In this document: positions 19,870 to 29,294 of the stretch, piece after piece
Numbering within the stretch: the stretch's first letter is position 1
Layout: the number at the start of each line of letters is the position of its first letter
Assembly (NCBI GenBank): GCA_963596435.1
Contig: CAVBMG010000004.1
Location: forward strand, 39,039-103,038
Reading direction: 5' to 3'
Source of the DNA: COE1 sp963596435
GTDB taxonomy: Bacteria > Bacillota > Clostridia > Lachnospirales > Lachnospiraceae
DNA length: 64,000 bases
Notes under the pieces: model-generated
What the model was told of the DNA's origin: nothing
Databases searched by the model: none
What the model saw: only the letters and a program-made list of their open reading frames with translations
Position numbers and translations under genes: made by a program

Positions 19870-19898
19870 ATTATAGCATTGAGGGTATATCATGTCAA
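19870..19898 (-). promoter_or_regulatory. Consensus sigma-A promoter of the aminotransferase operon
   Basis: On the minus strand TTGACA (19898-19893), a 17-nt spacer and TATAAT (19875-19870) match the sigma-A consensus exactly. It lies about 50 bp upstream of the aminotransferase start and immediately beyond the end of the second chemoreceptor gene. Confidence 0.9.
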
Positions 19899-19908
19899 AA
19901 AGTGATTC

Positions 19909-21651
19909 CTATTCACATGGCGCACTTTCTATCTTAAATTTTGCCACAGTGTCCATCAGCTCCTGAAGCTGTTCTTTTAACAAATTAAATGTTCCCTTTG
20001 TGGTTTCAAATTCGCTTTCCATATTGCGGGTATGGTTATTTATTTCCTGACTGTTTTCTGCCGTCTGCATGCTGACAGTAGAAAGCTCACCCATGCATGT
20101 TGACAGGGTTTTCATGGAAGCTTTCATCTTTTTCGTTTCCTCTGCGTTCACAGAAAGGCTGCTATACATGGATTCCGTTTCATTGCTGTAATTCTCACCA
20201 GTCTGTGCCGCCATCTCCTGATTGGGTACTACTTTCTCATCTATAAAGGCATATATATCCTTCAAAAGGTCAACAAGATTATTGATCACTCTTAATGTGT
20301 TCTCATTTACCGTATGTATCTCAGAAGCAGATGCAGAGGAGTCTGTCGCAAGTTTATTGATCTCCGTGGCAACAACGGCAAAGCCTTTTCCTGCATCTCC
20401 TGCTCTGGCTGCCTCAATGGATGCATTCAAGGCAAGAAGGTTCGTCTGACTGGCAATTCCCTTAACTTCATCAGCTAAAACAGCAATTTTCTCAACTTCC
20501 CCAGCTTCCTCCAAAGCATTGTTCAATTTTTCACGTATCTCTGAATTTACAGTTGTTGTACTCTGTATTGTTTTCGATGCAGACTCTTTCATATCGAGTG
20601 CCTGATCCTTGAGTTCTTTTGACTTTTCTGAAATCTGTGCTATTCCGCCTGCGACATTCTCCAGTTCAGAATCCAGGGTATATGTCATGGATGTTGCTTC
20701 CTGTATGGAAGCTGCACTTTCCTGCATATTGCACGAAATTGTCTCCGTAGCTTCAGTAACTGTATTAAGAATAATATCTAACTTGTCTATGCTCTCTACC
20801 GCTTCATTCATCTTATCCGAAGATAAGCAGGTGATTTCCAGTACTTTTTTGATCACCGTTTTGAAGTTTTCCTGAATATCATTGATATTTTGTGCTAAGT
20901 CCTTCATCTCATCTTTATATTTTCCGGTAATTTTCTTAGTCAGATCTCCGTCAGGCTGTGCAAGATTTTTCGTTGCTGCCAGCAATTTTTTCATCGGTCT
21001 GACAATGCCGGTCATTAATCTAGCCATTGTATAGATAATTATTAAAACCGTTGCCGCTATCATAACAACTGTGCATATGCTGGTAATCATACTAAGCTTC
21101 TGAAGCTCTTCTACCGCATCCATGGTTTGTGCATCAACTGCCTCTCTTATCATGTCCATGCTGCTATCAAGCTCCAATGAGGATTGGTCAAAAGTCTCCA
21201 TATAGACATTTCCTGCTTCTGTCCCTTTTGTAACGTATAAATCTGCCATATCAACCCCGGTCGAATAAAAATTATCTAACCGGTTAATCAACTGGTTAAA
21301 ATCAGTTCCTTCAACCACACCAGTCTCCTCGATTTCTTTTATATCTGCAATGGCAGCATCATAAGCAGTTTTCGCCTCATCATACCCATCATCTAACCCA
21401 TTTTTTCCCCTTGTGGCACAGACATCCGTCAAATACTGTCTGATTTCTTCTATATGAAATTGAAAATCCTTAACCAACATTTCCGTATAAAAATATTGAT
21501 TTACAACTGTCTGTATCTGACTCGCTGTTTTATTCAGTGTCATCAAAGTATTTATTGATAACCCAATAACCACAATCAGCATTATCAGTAACGGTTTGAA
21601 AACCATTCCTGAAATACCACTAAATACGTTCGTTTTCTTTTCCCTTTTCAT
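19909..21651 (-). CDS. Methyl-accepting chemotaxis protein with extracellular four-helix-type sensor
   Basis: A 580-residue chemoreceptor. A membrane helix at about 15-33, an extracellular helical sensor (about 34-190), and a second helix (about 190-210) are followed by HAMP (RPMKKLLAATKNLAQPDGDL) and a coiled-coil signalling region with the tip SQTNLLALNASIEAARAGDA. It differs from the other receptor in having a true periplasmic-type sensor and HAMP. It is the last gene of a run with a diguanylate cyclase and a PAS regulator, with AGGAGGA ahead of the ATG. No terminator is evident after it. Confidence 0.92.
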   Translation of the reverse strand: MKREKKTNVFSGISGMVFKPLLIMLIVVIGLSINTLMTLNKTASQIQTVVNQYFYTEMLVKDFQFHIEEIRQYLTDVCATRGKNGLDDGYDEAKTAYDAAIADIKEIEETGVVEGTDFNQLINRLDNFYSTGVDMADLYVTKGTEAGNVYMETFDQSSLELDSSMDMIREAVDAQTMDAVEELQKLSMITSICTVVMIAATVLIIIYTMARLMTGIVRPMKKLLAATKNLAQPDGDLTKKITGKYKDEMKDLAQNINDIQENFKTVIKKVLEITCLSSDKMNEAVESIDKLDIILNTVTEATETISCNMQESAASIQEATSMTYTLDSELENVAGGIAQISEKSKELKDQALDMKESASKTIQSTTTVNSEIREKLNNALEEAGEVEKIAVLADEVKGIASQTNLLALNASIEAARAGDAGKGFAVVATEINKLATDSSASASEIHTVNENTLRVINNLVDLLKDIYAFIDEKVVPNQEMAAQTGENYSNETESMYSSLSVNAEETKKMKASMKTLSTCMGELSTVSMQTAENSQEINNHTRNMESEFETTKGTFNLLKEQLQELMDTVAKFKIESAPCE

Positions 21652-21725
21652 AAAAATATCCTCCTAATACACATTGATTAAATACTTACAATATCAGTAT
21701 AGAAGTGGTGTGTTCTTATGCTGTA

Positions 21726-23057
21726 TCAATTATGTTCGCTTTGCGTTGCTTTTTTCATTAATTTTTCTTTTTCCAGTTTTCCCTGCAATTCGCCAAGCGT
21801 AACTTCTCCCCAGGAATAGTCTGTCATATAGAATCCTGCAAACTGCTTATCACTATAAGCAGAATCAAGAAAATCATATAGGTCGCAGCTTAGGCTGTCC
21901 TTTAAGATACGTCTCTGTCCATTAACTGTTTCTATGAGATACCCGACGCCGTAACTTTCCAGTGTTCTCTTCAACTGCAATGCCACTTTTCGGTATCTGG
22001 AAAGTACAACATCAGTCAATGGTTCATCATCCCATAGAATGCTTGCTGCTTCTTTCGATGTAACAAAATTGCCTTTCCTGTCTATCAATAGTGCCAGCAG
22101 CTCCTTTGCCTTTTTATTTGTGAATAATACAGGCATTCCATTTACAAATACAGCAAAATACCCGAACGTAGTGATCCGCACCTTTACGTTATCCACATCG
22201 TGTGTATTTTGGCTCTGCTGCAATTCACTCAATTTTTTATTTTCTGATTTCAATAATGCATTTTCTTTTTTACAGGTAATATCCTTGCAGCATATGTATC
22301 CCTTATAGGATTCTGTTGGTATTACTACAATTGCATACCATTTGATCTGGTCATCTATGAGCAGACGACATTCACATACCGTTTTCACATCCTCAGGAAA
22401 AGAGGTCCGATATTTGAGAAATGCCAATTCCCTGTCTAATATCTTCATATCATCTTTAAATGCATATCTACGCAGCAGGTCAAAAAAGTTATTCACCTTA
22501 AACTCTGCCATGTTCTGAAAATAGGGATTTTTCTCCTGTCCTAATGATTTGATAATATGTATCTGATTCATCTGCAGATCGACATTTATAATCTCATCAT
22601 AATCAAAGGCTAATTTTGATACGATTGACTGGATTTTTTTCTCAATAATCTGCTGTTCATCATTTCTGGGTAATATGATACAATGTATCGTTCCTGACCG
22701 ATCGCTCTCATGTCCGCTGCTGATCAGACATGTAACAAGACAGAGAATACCACTTTTTTTGAATAAGTGAATGGAACATTCTATCATCCCAAATCCATTC
22801 TCTATCTGGTTGATCTTCTGTTCCATTTCCGCTCTCTCCGAGAACGGTATGAATTGCATAAGATTATCTTTGGAAATAACCTTTTTGATGTCCTCCTCCG
22901 TGTATCCTAACAGATTCTTCAGAAATTGATTAAAATATACTATTTTATAATCGCTTTTTCTTCTGATAACAACGATTCCACAAGGAAATTTATCTAACAT
23001 GGAAAGACTGAATGCGCTTTTTATCATGTTATATTTATCTTTTTCATTCTCATTCAT
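21726..23057 (-). CDS. PAS-domain protein with C-terminal winged-helix DNA-binding domain
   Basis: 443 residues from ATG 23057, preceded by GGGAGGGG; the longer frame has no such site. A PAS domain occupies about residues 20-120 (FPCGIVVIRRKSDYKIVYFN). A second sensor-like region (about 125-270) resembles the linker domain that precedes GGDEF in Lachnospiraceae proteins. The C-terminal part (about 285-400; VRITTFGYFAVFVNGMPVLF, TNKKAKELLALLIDRKG) is an OmpR/SARP-type winged helix. There is no receiver domain or enzymatic output domain. It probably acts as a one-component regulator. It sits between a diguanylate cyclase and a chemoreceptor. Confidence 0.7.
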   Translation of the reverse strand: MNENEKDKYNMIKSAFSLSMLDKFPCGIVVIRRKSDYKIVYFNQFLKNLLGYTEEDIKKVISKDNLMQFIPFSERAEMEQKINQIENGFGMIECSIHLFKKSGILCLVTCLISSGHESDRSGTIHCIILPRNDEQQIIEKKIQSIVSKLAFDYDEIINVDLQMNQIHIIKSLGQEKNPYFQNMAEFKVNNFFDLLRRYAFKDDMKILDRELAFLKYRTSFPEDVKTVCECRLLIDDQIKWYAIVVIPTESYKGYICCKDITCKKENALLKSENKKLSELQQSQNTHDVDNVKVRITTFGYFAVFVNGMPVLFTNKKAKELLALLIDRKGNFVTSKEAASILWDDEPLTDVVLSRYRKVALQLKRTLESYGVGYLIETVNGQRRILKDSLSCDLYDFLDSAYSDKQFAGFYMTDYSWGEVTLGELQGKLEKEKLMKKATQSEHN

Positions 23058-23087
23058 GTAATACCCCTCCCGTTTTTCATGCATTCT

Positions 23088-24407
23088 CTATTTTCTGGCA
23101 GCATGTATGGCTTCTTTTTCTTTATACATTGCAAAATCTGCCCTGCGGAATACAGCTTCAAAATTCTCCCGGCATTTTGCAAACGTGCAGCCTACGCTTG
23201 CTGTGACAACCGGAAAATCCTCTAATTCCGGTATGCATAGTCTGAAATTACTGTTTATATACTGTTTCTTTTCCAACAGATATTGATCTGACTCTATGTC
23301 TTCCACCAAAACCATGAATTCATCCCCGCCGACTCTCCCAATAACTGCTGTTTCATCTGCGAATAAGGTTCTAAGATAATCTGCAGTCTCTACTAAGATC
23401 CTGTCACCGCTTTGATGCCCGAATCTATCATTGACGTCCTTGAAAAAATTCAGGTCAATCATAAATAATCCCATGTTTTCCTGAGGCTTTAACCCCATAT
23501 ATTCCTTTACCCTTGCATTGAATGCACCTTTATTTAACAGCCCTGTTAAAGAATCTGTTTCCGCATGGTTCATCTCATTCGTGATATCCGTTACAACCGC
23601 TAAAATATGTACAGCTCCCTGGGAATCCCTGACAGTATTTAAACTATCAGATAACCATGTGATCTCTCCACGCTTATTCACAATCCTATATGTGATTGTT
23701 ACCTTTGATCCTGTTGTGATCAGGCATTGTAGACCTTTTATAAAATCATCTGTATCATCTTTATAAACCATTCCAATATATTTACCCTGATACAGACAAT
23801 TGATATCATCCAGTGTAAATCCCGTAATATCTGTAAATCCGGTGCTTACATACGTTACCTGCGGCTCAGGCTCTAATATACAATGACGGACTCCGCCCGG
23901 AATACTGTTGATATAGGTATCCAGTGACAATTTCAGATCTGACATGCCGCAGAGCAGCTGATAGTTCAATGTGCGATACAGTTTTTTAAGCACATAGATA
24001 CTGATCATTACAAAAACAGAACCCCAAAACAATATCTGGGATATGAGCATTTCTCCTATAGTCTCCTGGTTACATATCATAATTGACAGATATCCTATAA
24101 AAAAACCCATTAATAGCGATATGTACAGATATCCTATTATTTTTAATTCTCTTGTAAGTGTTTCATCGTCCTTGTTTCTTTGTTTTACCGTTGCATAAAT
24201 ACGTACTATGTGTAATGCATTAAATCCCATCAACGCAGTAGCCAAAACTTCAAATGCCAAATACATATCGTCACCCACCTTCCAATCTGCAAATGTGCTG
24301 CATGCGCATTCAGTGCAGGTTATCAACCCGTTTATTGTTAAGATCCGATATCGTATTTTCAATGTACTCCGTATCTGCATTCTCTGTATCCACAAGTCAC
24401 GCAGCAT
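23088..24407 (-). CDS. Membrane PAS-GGDEF diguanylate cyclase
   Basis: 439 residues. About four membrane helices lie in the first 150 residues, followed by a PAS/PAC domain (about 165-280; STGFTDITGFTLDDINCLYQ) and a GGDEF domain with intact VGGDEFM and the metal/substrate motif DLNFFKDVNDRFGH. It should make cyclic di-GMP. The RxxD inhibitory site that normally lies five residues before GGDEF is missing, so product inhibition is unlikely. The start at 24407 follows only AAAAAAAG, a poor ribosome site, but an in-frame stop lies just upstream; a later ATG at 24380 is possible. Confidence 0.9.
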   Translation of the reverse strand: MLRDLWIQRMQIRSTLKIRYRILTINGLITCTECACSTFADWKVGDDMYLAFEVLATALMGFNALHIVRIYATVKQRNKDDETLTRELKIIGYLYISLLMGFFIGYLSIMICNQETIGEMLISQILFWGSVFVMISIYVLKKLYRTLNYQLLCGMSDLKLSLDTYINSIPGGVRHCILEPEPQVTYVSTGFTDITGFTLDDINCLYQGKYIGMVYKDDTDDFIKGLQCLITTGSKVTITYRIVNKRGEITWLSDSLNTVRDSQGAVHILAVVTDITNEMNHAETDSLTGLLNKGAFNARVKEYMGLKPQENMGLFMIDLNFFKDVNDRFGHQSGDRILVETADYLRTLFADETAVIGRVGGDEFMVLVEDIESDQYLLEKKQYINSNFRLCIPELEDFPVVTASVGCTFAKCRENFEAVFRRADFAMYKEKEAIHAARK

Positions 24408-24575
24408 CTTTTTTTAATACTATAGCACCATAAATTATTGCCAATAATCTAGGTTTACTTTTAGTATACAACATACACATTCATTTTTCGTATTATATAT
24501 GTTCCTTATGTGTTCTTTTCTATTTTATGTTAAGAAAAGTCTGCTGTCTTTTCCGTGACAAAGTTACATTGGCAT

Positions 24576-24610
24576 AAAAAATCCGATGTTTTTTTGAACA
24601 TCGGATTTTA
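24576..24610 (-). terminator. Terminator of the beta-mannan operon
   Basis: AAAATCCGATGTT/AACATCGGATTTT is a perfect 13-bp stem with a 6-7-nt loop, followed on the minus strand by a T-run (24581-24576). It lies about 40 bp past the stop codon of the GH1-isomerase gene. The remaining DNA up to 24407 is AT-rich promoter-type sequence with no gene. Confidence 0.9.
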
Positions 24611-24648
24611 CTTACTATATAATAAATTTTACCTCTATCAGGTCATCC

Positions 24649-26961
24649 TCAGCAAATGCTTGATGCAATAATGGTCATCTTGCCTTGCAGGTCTACTCTG
24701 CCATAGCCGCTTGGGAGGATGAAATGGTCGCCTTTTTGGATCATTTGTCCATTGATGAGTCCATCGCCGTCAATGACGCTCATGATCAAGAACGGGTAAT
24801 CCTGTGTGATGGTAAGATGTTCTTCCACATCAATTTTCCACACTTTATAGTAATCACAGGAGATAAGCAGTTTCATTGGTGTATCCATAGCTTCTATCTT
24901 CTCTGCCGAGAGAATGCTGTCTTCTACGGATTTGGCAGGAACAGTAATAACATCAATGCTCTTATCTACGTGAAGCTCTCTTGGTTTGCCGTTGGAGAGT
25001 CTGTCGTAATCGTAGACACGATAGGTAATATCGGAGTTCTGCTGTGTCTCCAGTATCTGAATACCACCTTTAATTGCATGCACTGTGCCAGGGTCGATCT
25101 GGATAAAGTCGCCTTTCTTAACGGGTACTTGTCTGATGAACTCATTCCATTTACCTTTGCGGATCATGGAGTTTAATTCTTCTTTGGTCTTGGCATTATG
25201 TCCGATAACTAACGTAGCGCCTTCGGGTGCATCGAGGATATACCAGCACTCTGTCTTGCCAAGAGAGCCATTTTCATTCTTGGCTGCATAAGCGTTATCA
25301 GGATGTACCTGTATACTTAGATCATCCTTGGCATCAATGATCTTGATAAGAAGCGGAAATCTGTCGTTATCCACATTGCCAAACAGCTCCGGCGCTTCTG
25401 TCCACAGCTGGCTGAGAGTTTTACCTGCATAAGTGCCTTCCTTGATCGTACAGTCTCCGTTTGGATGTGCGCTGACTGCCCAGCACTCACCGGTATTATC
25501 TCCCGGAATATCATAATGCCATTCTGTTCCCAATTTGTTACCGCCCCATATCATCTGCTTGAATACAGGGTTCATATAAATGATTTCTTTCTTGTTATTA
25601 TTGATACTCAGATTTCTGCCATTTGTTTCCATGACCTGCTGATACCAGTATGCAGAATCCTTTGCAATTCTTTTCTGAGTCGGATAATCTACATATACCA
25701 GTCCGAAACGTTCACTGTAGCCCTTATCCCATTCAAAATTATCCAGGAAAGTCCACAGGAAATATCCTCTGACATCTGCTCCTTCATCTACTGCTTTCTG
25801 CAGACAGGATATATATTTGTCAAGAAAATCAATTCTATTGCTGTCGTGTACTCTGCCGTCTGCCGCTATCTGATCGTGGCATGCCATACCATTCTCTGTA
25901 ATATACATAGGCAGATGATATCTTTCATATAAGAAGCGCACGCCCCAGTAGAGGCATTCTGGTGTTACAGGCCAGTTTGTTGCGGTCTTTGGGAAGCCTT
26001 CTGTACGGTCTACATATTCAGGCTTGCCATCTTTTCCAGCACGAATCCAGTAGCCATTGTAGATATTCTGTCCCATGAAATCCAATGGCTGATGAATCAG
26101 TTCCATATCTTCCTTCGTGATTACCGGCAGATATTCCTTGAACTTCTCCAGTCCTTCCTTGGGATACTCCCCTAAAAAGACTGGATCATTGAACCATGCC
26201 ACATTCCATGTCCAGTTGTCAAGCGGCTGGTCAAAACCAAAATAAATACTTCTTGCAGCTTCAATGTCTTCCGGGCTGTCTGTATATGGATAAGCAACAC
26301 CACAGGTAGGAGCATATCCGACCTTGATCGGCTGTTTTGCATATTTACGCAGCATCTGTACTGCTCTTCCGTGTGCACGTAATGCATTGTGAGCAATCTG
26401 GAATACATCTTTTACAGGTAATTTCAGTCCGGGCGCATGGATACCGCTCAGATGACCGATTCCCACGAAGCACTCCGGCTCATTTAATGTAATAAAGTAT
26501 TCTGCAAGGTCTGAGAAATTCTCTGCAACAACCTTTGCATATTCGCCAAACCACTCAACCACTTCCTCATTGAGCCAGCCGCCTTTGTCCTGCAAAGCCT
26601 GTGGGAACTCCCAATGATACATAGTCACATAAGGCTCTATGCCATTTTTCTTCATTTCCTTTATCATGTCACGATACAAGGCGATTGCTTTTTCATTCAC
26701 CTGACCGGTTCCTTCCGGCAGAATTCTTGCCCAATTCAGAGAGAAACGGTACGCTTTCACTCCTAACAGGCGCATCATGGCAAAGTCCTCTTTGTAACGA
26801 TGCATATGGTCACATGCTACATCTGCATTCTGTCCTTCATATATCCTGCCCTGTTCAGCAAAAGTATCCCATATATTCTTACCTCTGCCATCCTGCGGGT
26901 CTGTTCCTTCTATCTGATATGCGCTGCTGGCAACGCCCCATACAAAATTCTCTGGAAACAT
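24649..26961 (-). CDS. Fused GH1 beta-glycosidase and type I mannose-6-phosphate isomerase
   Basis: A 770-residue two-enzyme protein. Residues 1-445 form a full GH1 barrel with acid/base Glu161 (TLNEPEC) and nucleophile Glu356 (YITENGM), which removes terminal beta-glucose or mannose from short oligosaccharides. After an Asn/Lys linker, residues 463-770 are a full type I phosphomannose isomerase (NPVFKQMIWGGNKLG, QVHPDNAY, ECWYIL, DPGTVHAIKGG), which turns mannose-6-phosphate into fructose-6-phosphate. The isomerase part still begins with Met463 (codon at 25575-25573). Both catalytic sites look intact. It closes the mannan operon, linking glycan trimming to glycolysis. Confidence 0.92.
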   Translation of the reverse strand: MFPENFVWGVASSAYQIEGTDPQDGRGKNIWDTFAEQGRIYEGQNADVACDHMHRYKEDFAMMRLLGVKAYRFSLNWARILPEGTGQVNEKAIALYRDMIKEMKKNGIEPYVTMYHWEFPQALQDKGGWLNEEVVEWFGEYAKVVAENFSDLAEYFITLNEPECFVGIGHLSGIHAPGLKLPVKDVFQIAHNALRAHGRAVQMLRKYAKQPIKVGYAPTCGVAYPYTDSPEDIEAARSIYFGFDQPLDNWTWNVAWFNDPVFLGEYPKEGLEKFKEYLPVITKEDMELIHQPLDFMGQNIYNGYWIRAGKDGKPEYVDRTEGFPKTATNWPVTPECLYWGVRFLYERYHLPMYITENGMACHDQIAADGRVHDSNRIDFLDKYISCLQKAVDEGADVRGYFLWTFLDNFEWDKGYSERFGLVYVDYPTQKRIAKDSAYWYQQVMETNGRNLSINNNKKEIIYMNPVFKQMIWGGNKLGTEWHYDIPGDNTGECWAVSAHPNGDCTIKEGTYAGKTLSQLWTEAPELFGNVDNDRFPLLIKIIDAKDDLSIQVHPDNAYAAKNENGSLGKTECWYILDAPEGATLVIGHNAKTKEELNSMIRKGKWNEFIRQVPVKKGDFIQIDPGTVHAIKGGIQILETQQNSDITYRVYDYDRLSNGKPRELHVDKSIDVITVPAKSVEDSILSAEKIEAMDTPMKLLISCDYYKVWKIDVEEHLTITQDYPFLIMSVIDGDGLINGQMIQKGDHFILPSGYGRVDLQGKMTIIASSIC

Positions 26962-27012
26962 ATCCTTACCTCCTGTTTATGAATTGCAAAATATGTTTAA
27001 ATTTACTTTTAG

Positions 27013-28113
27013 TTACATAAGTGTCCTGATAAATTCGCTAAGCACCTTTGCTGCCCTTTGGTGGCTCAGGTATCCGGGATGCTGTCTGGAACCTACACTG
27101 TCAGTATCCGTATCCGGAAGCTGGAAGTAGTTTACTTTCCTGTCCTGCGTTTCATCTATATAATCATAAACCGCCTGACAGATAGGCTTCTGGAATGGAA
27201 TACCCAGCATGCCATAGCACCAGATGATCTGCGCCTTCGGATTACATTCTCTTAATGTATACAGGAAATCCTTAACACCTTTTCTGAAAAAGGCGATGTC
27301 TTCCTCATTATAGGAGCCATCAGGATTCTTATGCATTTTATGGTGTTCTCCTGTCTGTTCATCTACCCACTGTGGCTGTTCAAAAGAGCTGGCATCGTTC
27401 GTTCCCAGATTCACCACTATGACATCAGGCTGCCAGCTGGCGAACTCAAAATTCTCATTGCCGCCAAGCTCTTCGTTCATATCACTCTTCATCAGACTGC
27501 ATATCTGTCTGTAATACTTTGGAAGTGCACCATTTGGATTGTTATCCCAGGTATTACATACCCCCCAGCCACTCTGGGAAAAGACTCGATACTCTGCATC
27601 CAGTTCCTTTGCAGTCAGATAAGCATAATTACGCAAAGAAGAGAAGAACATGGGTATCCAGTCCTCCTCTTGTCTTGCACCAAAGGTTCCTTCTCCAGAG
27701 GTAATGCTGTCACCGATAAATTCAAGTTTCCAGGCCTTATCCGCTACAGGGTAAAAAACGCCATCATGGCGTAGGGCATGAATATGAATGTAAGATGCCG
27801 GATCTCCACTCATTGCCTGCAGATCCTTATAAAATCTTACATTTTTCACATTATCAGGATTCATTCCTCTGAAAAGGGGAATCCAGTACCGGCCGGCAGT
27901 CAGCATCTGTCTGCCTATCCAGTCACCATTTACGGTATAACTGAACCAAGGCTCGTAAGTGTCATAAGTAACTTCTACCTCTACCCACAGTTCAGAACCT
28001 GATACATTACATTCAAAACCACTGGCGGTCCAGAATAACGTCAACGGATCACGCCTGTTTGTCGTCCTGCCATGCACCTTCAGCTCTTTGATGTCTTTTA
28101 CTGCCGTCTCCAT
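27013..28113 (-). CDS. CE2-type SGNH acetylesterase for mannan/xylan oligosaccharides
   Basis: 366 residues from ATG 28113 (GGGAGGAAAG ahead). An N-terminal beta-sandwich (about 10-120) precedes an SGNH hydrolase domain: Ser in GDSITSGEG, Asn in NLGTND, and the Asp/His end motif SRQHPGYLSHQRAA. This two-domain layout is that of carbohydrate esterase family 2, whose members remove O-acetyl groups at C3/C4/C6 of mannose or xylose units. No signal peptide is present, so it deacetylates imported oligosaccharides. In Roseburia intestinalis a CE2 and a CE17 esterase are reported to act together in mannan loci; the same pair is present here. Confidence 0.87.
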   Translation of the reverse strand: METAVKDIKELKVHGRTTNRRDPLTLFWTASGFECNVSGSELWVEVEVTYDTYEPWFSYTVNGDWIGRQMLTAGRYWIPLFRGMNPDNVKNVRFYKDLQAMSGDPASYIHIHALRHDGVFYPVADKAWKLEFIGDSITSGEGTFGARQEEDWIPMFFSSLRNYAYLTAKELDAEYRVFSQSGWGVCNTWDNNPNGALPKYYRQICSLMKSDMNEELGGNENFEFASWQPDVIVVNLGTNDASSFEQPQWVDEQTGEHHKMHKNPDGSYNEEDIAFFRKGVKDFLYTLRECNPKAQIIWCYGMLGIPFQKPICQAVYDYIDETQDRKVNYFQLPDTDTDSVGSRQHPGYLSHQRAAKVLSEFIRTLM

Positions 28114-28155
28114 ATGTACTTTCCTCCCATTATTCACTTTTTCAGCATTTGCACA

Positions 28156-29184
28156 CTATCTCCTGCCGATCTCCTTATCGGATTCGGTCAGCTTGCTGTT
28201 ATTCTTGATATATTCTACAATATCATCAATTTCTGTAAATGCAAGCCCTACATAGCTGTCAGCAGCACCATAATAGATTGCAATTCTTCCTGTCTCGGCA
28301 TCATGGATAGTTGCGCAAGGGAAGCATACATTAGGAACGAAGCCTCTTTCTTCGTACCATTCTTCCGGTGTGAGAAGGAAAGTTTCACATCTGTATTTTA
28401 CAATAGAAGGATTATCAATATCCAGAATAGCTCCGCCGATGCTATATACATAACCATTACAGGTTCCACTTACACCATGATAGAACAGTAACCAGCCTTC
28501 GCTTGTTTCAATAGGAGCTGCGCCGCCACCGATTTTAAGTGACTGCCACCATTCATTTCCTTTACCCATAACATGTCTGTGCTTGCCCCAGAACTCCATG
28601 TCAGGACTTTCGCTTACAAAAATATCACCAAATGGTGTATGACCACTGTCAGAAGGACGGCTCAACATTACGAAGTTGCCGTTGATCTTTCTCGGGAAAA
28701 GAACTGCATTTCTATTGAAAGGCAGGAACGGATTCTCAATTCTTGTAAATGTCTTGAAATCTGTGGTCTTTGCTATACCAATTGCTGCTCCATAGAAATC
28801 ACCGCACCAGATAATATAGTAGGTATCTTCTACTTTTACCAGACGGGGATCATAAGCATATACCGGCATAAATGGCTTGCCATCCTCATCTACGAAATTA
28901 ATCTTGTTTTCATCAAAGTTCCAGTGAATGGCATCTTTGCTGTGTCCCATGTAAATGTAAGGGATTCCGTTGGTCTGCTCGCCACGAAATACACCGATGA
29001 ACTCATCACCGTAAGGGATAACTGCGCTGTTAAAGATTCTTGCTACGCCTTTTAATGGGTTTCTTCCAATAATGGGGTTCTCTTTATATCTCCAGATGGG
29101 TGCTCCTGTGAACTCTCCTTCCGGTCTTTCCTGCCAGGGCATATTTTTAACTGCTGGTGCGTTATATATTTTTACTTTGTTCAT
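28156..29184 (-). CDS. GH130 beta-1,4-mannooligosaccharide phosphorylase (subfamily 2 type)
   Basis: A 342-residue five-bladed beta-propeller of GH130 with the catalytic Asp in YDPRLVKVED. Phosphate-binding residues lie in the conserved HGV and YYGAADSY regions. Length and the N-terminal part (RYKENPIIGRNP) fit the RaMP2-like subgroup, which phosphorolyses beta-1,4-mannooligosaccharides from the non-reducing end to mannose-1-phosphate. The subgroup assignment is by eye. It lies between the two esterase genes in the mannan operon, and a stem-loop precedes it. Confidence 0.85.
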   Translation of the reverse strand: MNKVKIYNAPAVKNMPWQERPEGEFTGAPIWRYKENPIIGRNPLKGVARIFNSAVIPYGDEFIGVFRGEQTNGIPYIYMGHSKDAIHWNFDENKINFVDEDGKPFMPVYAYDPRLVKVEDTYYIIWCGDFYGAAIGIAKTTDFKTFTRIENPFLPFNRNAVLFPRKINGNFVMLSRPSDSGHTPFGDIFVSESPDMEFWGKHRHVMGKGNEWWQSLKIGGGAAPIETSEGWLLFYHGVSGTCNGYVYSIGGAILDIDNPSIVKYRCETFLLTPEEWYEERGFVPNVCFPCATIHDAETGRIAIYYGAADSYVGLAFTEIDDIVEYIKNNSKLTESDKEIGRR

Positions 29185-29224
29185 AATGTTTTCCTTTCTA
29201 CTTTGTGGGTTATAATCGGTAATC

Positions 29225-29256
29225 GCGAAACGTATATCATGAATGGGACGTTTCGC
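29225..29256 (-). promoter_or_regulatory. Stem-loop between CE17 and GH130_2 genes
   Basis: GCGAAACGT/ACGTTTCGC is a perfect 9-bp stem with a 14-nt loop, lying between two co-oriented operon genes. No T-run follows on the minus strand, so mRNA stability or processing is more likely than termination. Confidence 0.5.
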
Positions 29257-29294
29257 AAATGCCTATATAGGTTATTTGCCTAATGAAATTTAAG

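Noticed and set aside
29225..29256. Operon-internal 9-bp stem-loop as an intrinsic terminator
   Set aside because: No T-run follows on the transcribed strand, and essential downstream genes of the same pathway lie beyond it; listed only as a stem-loop.
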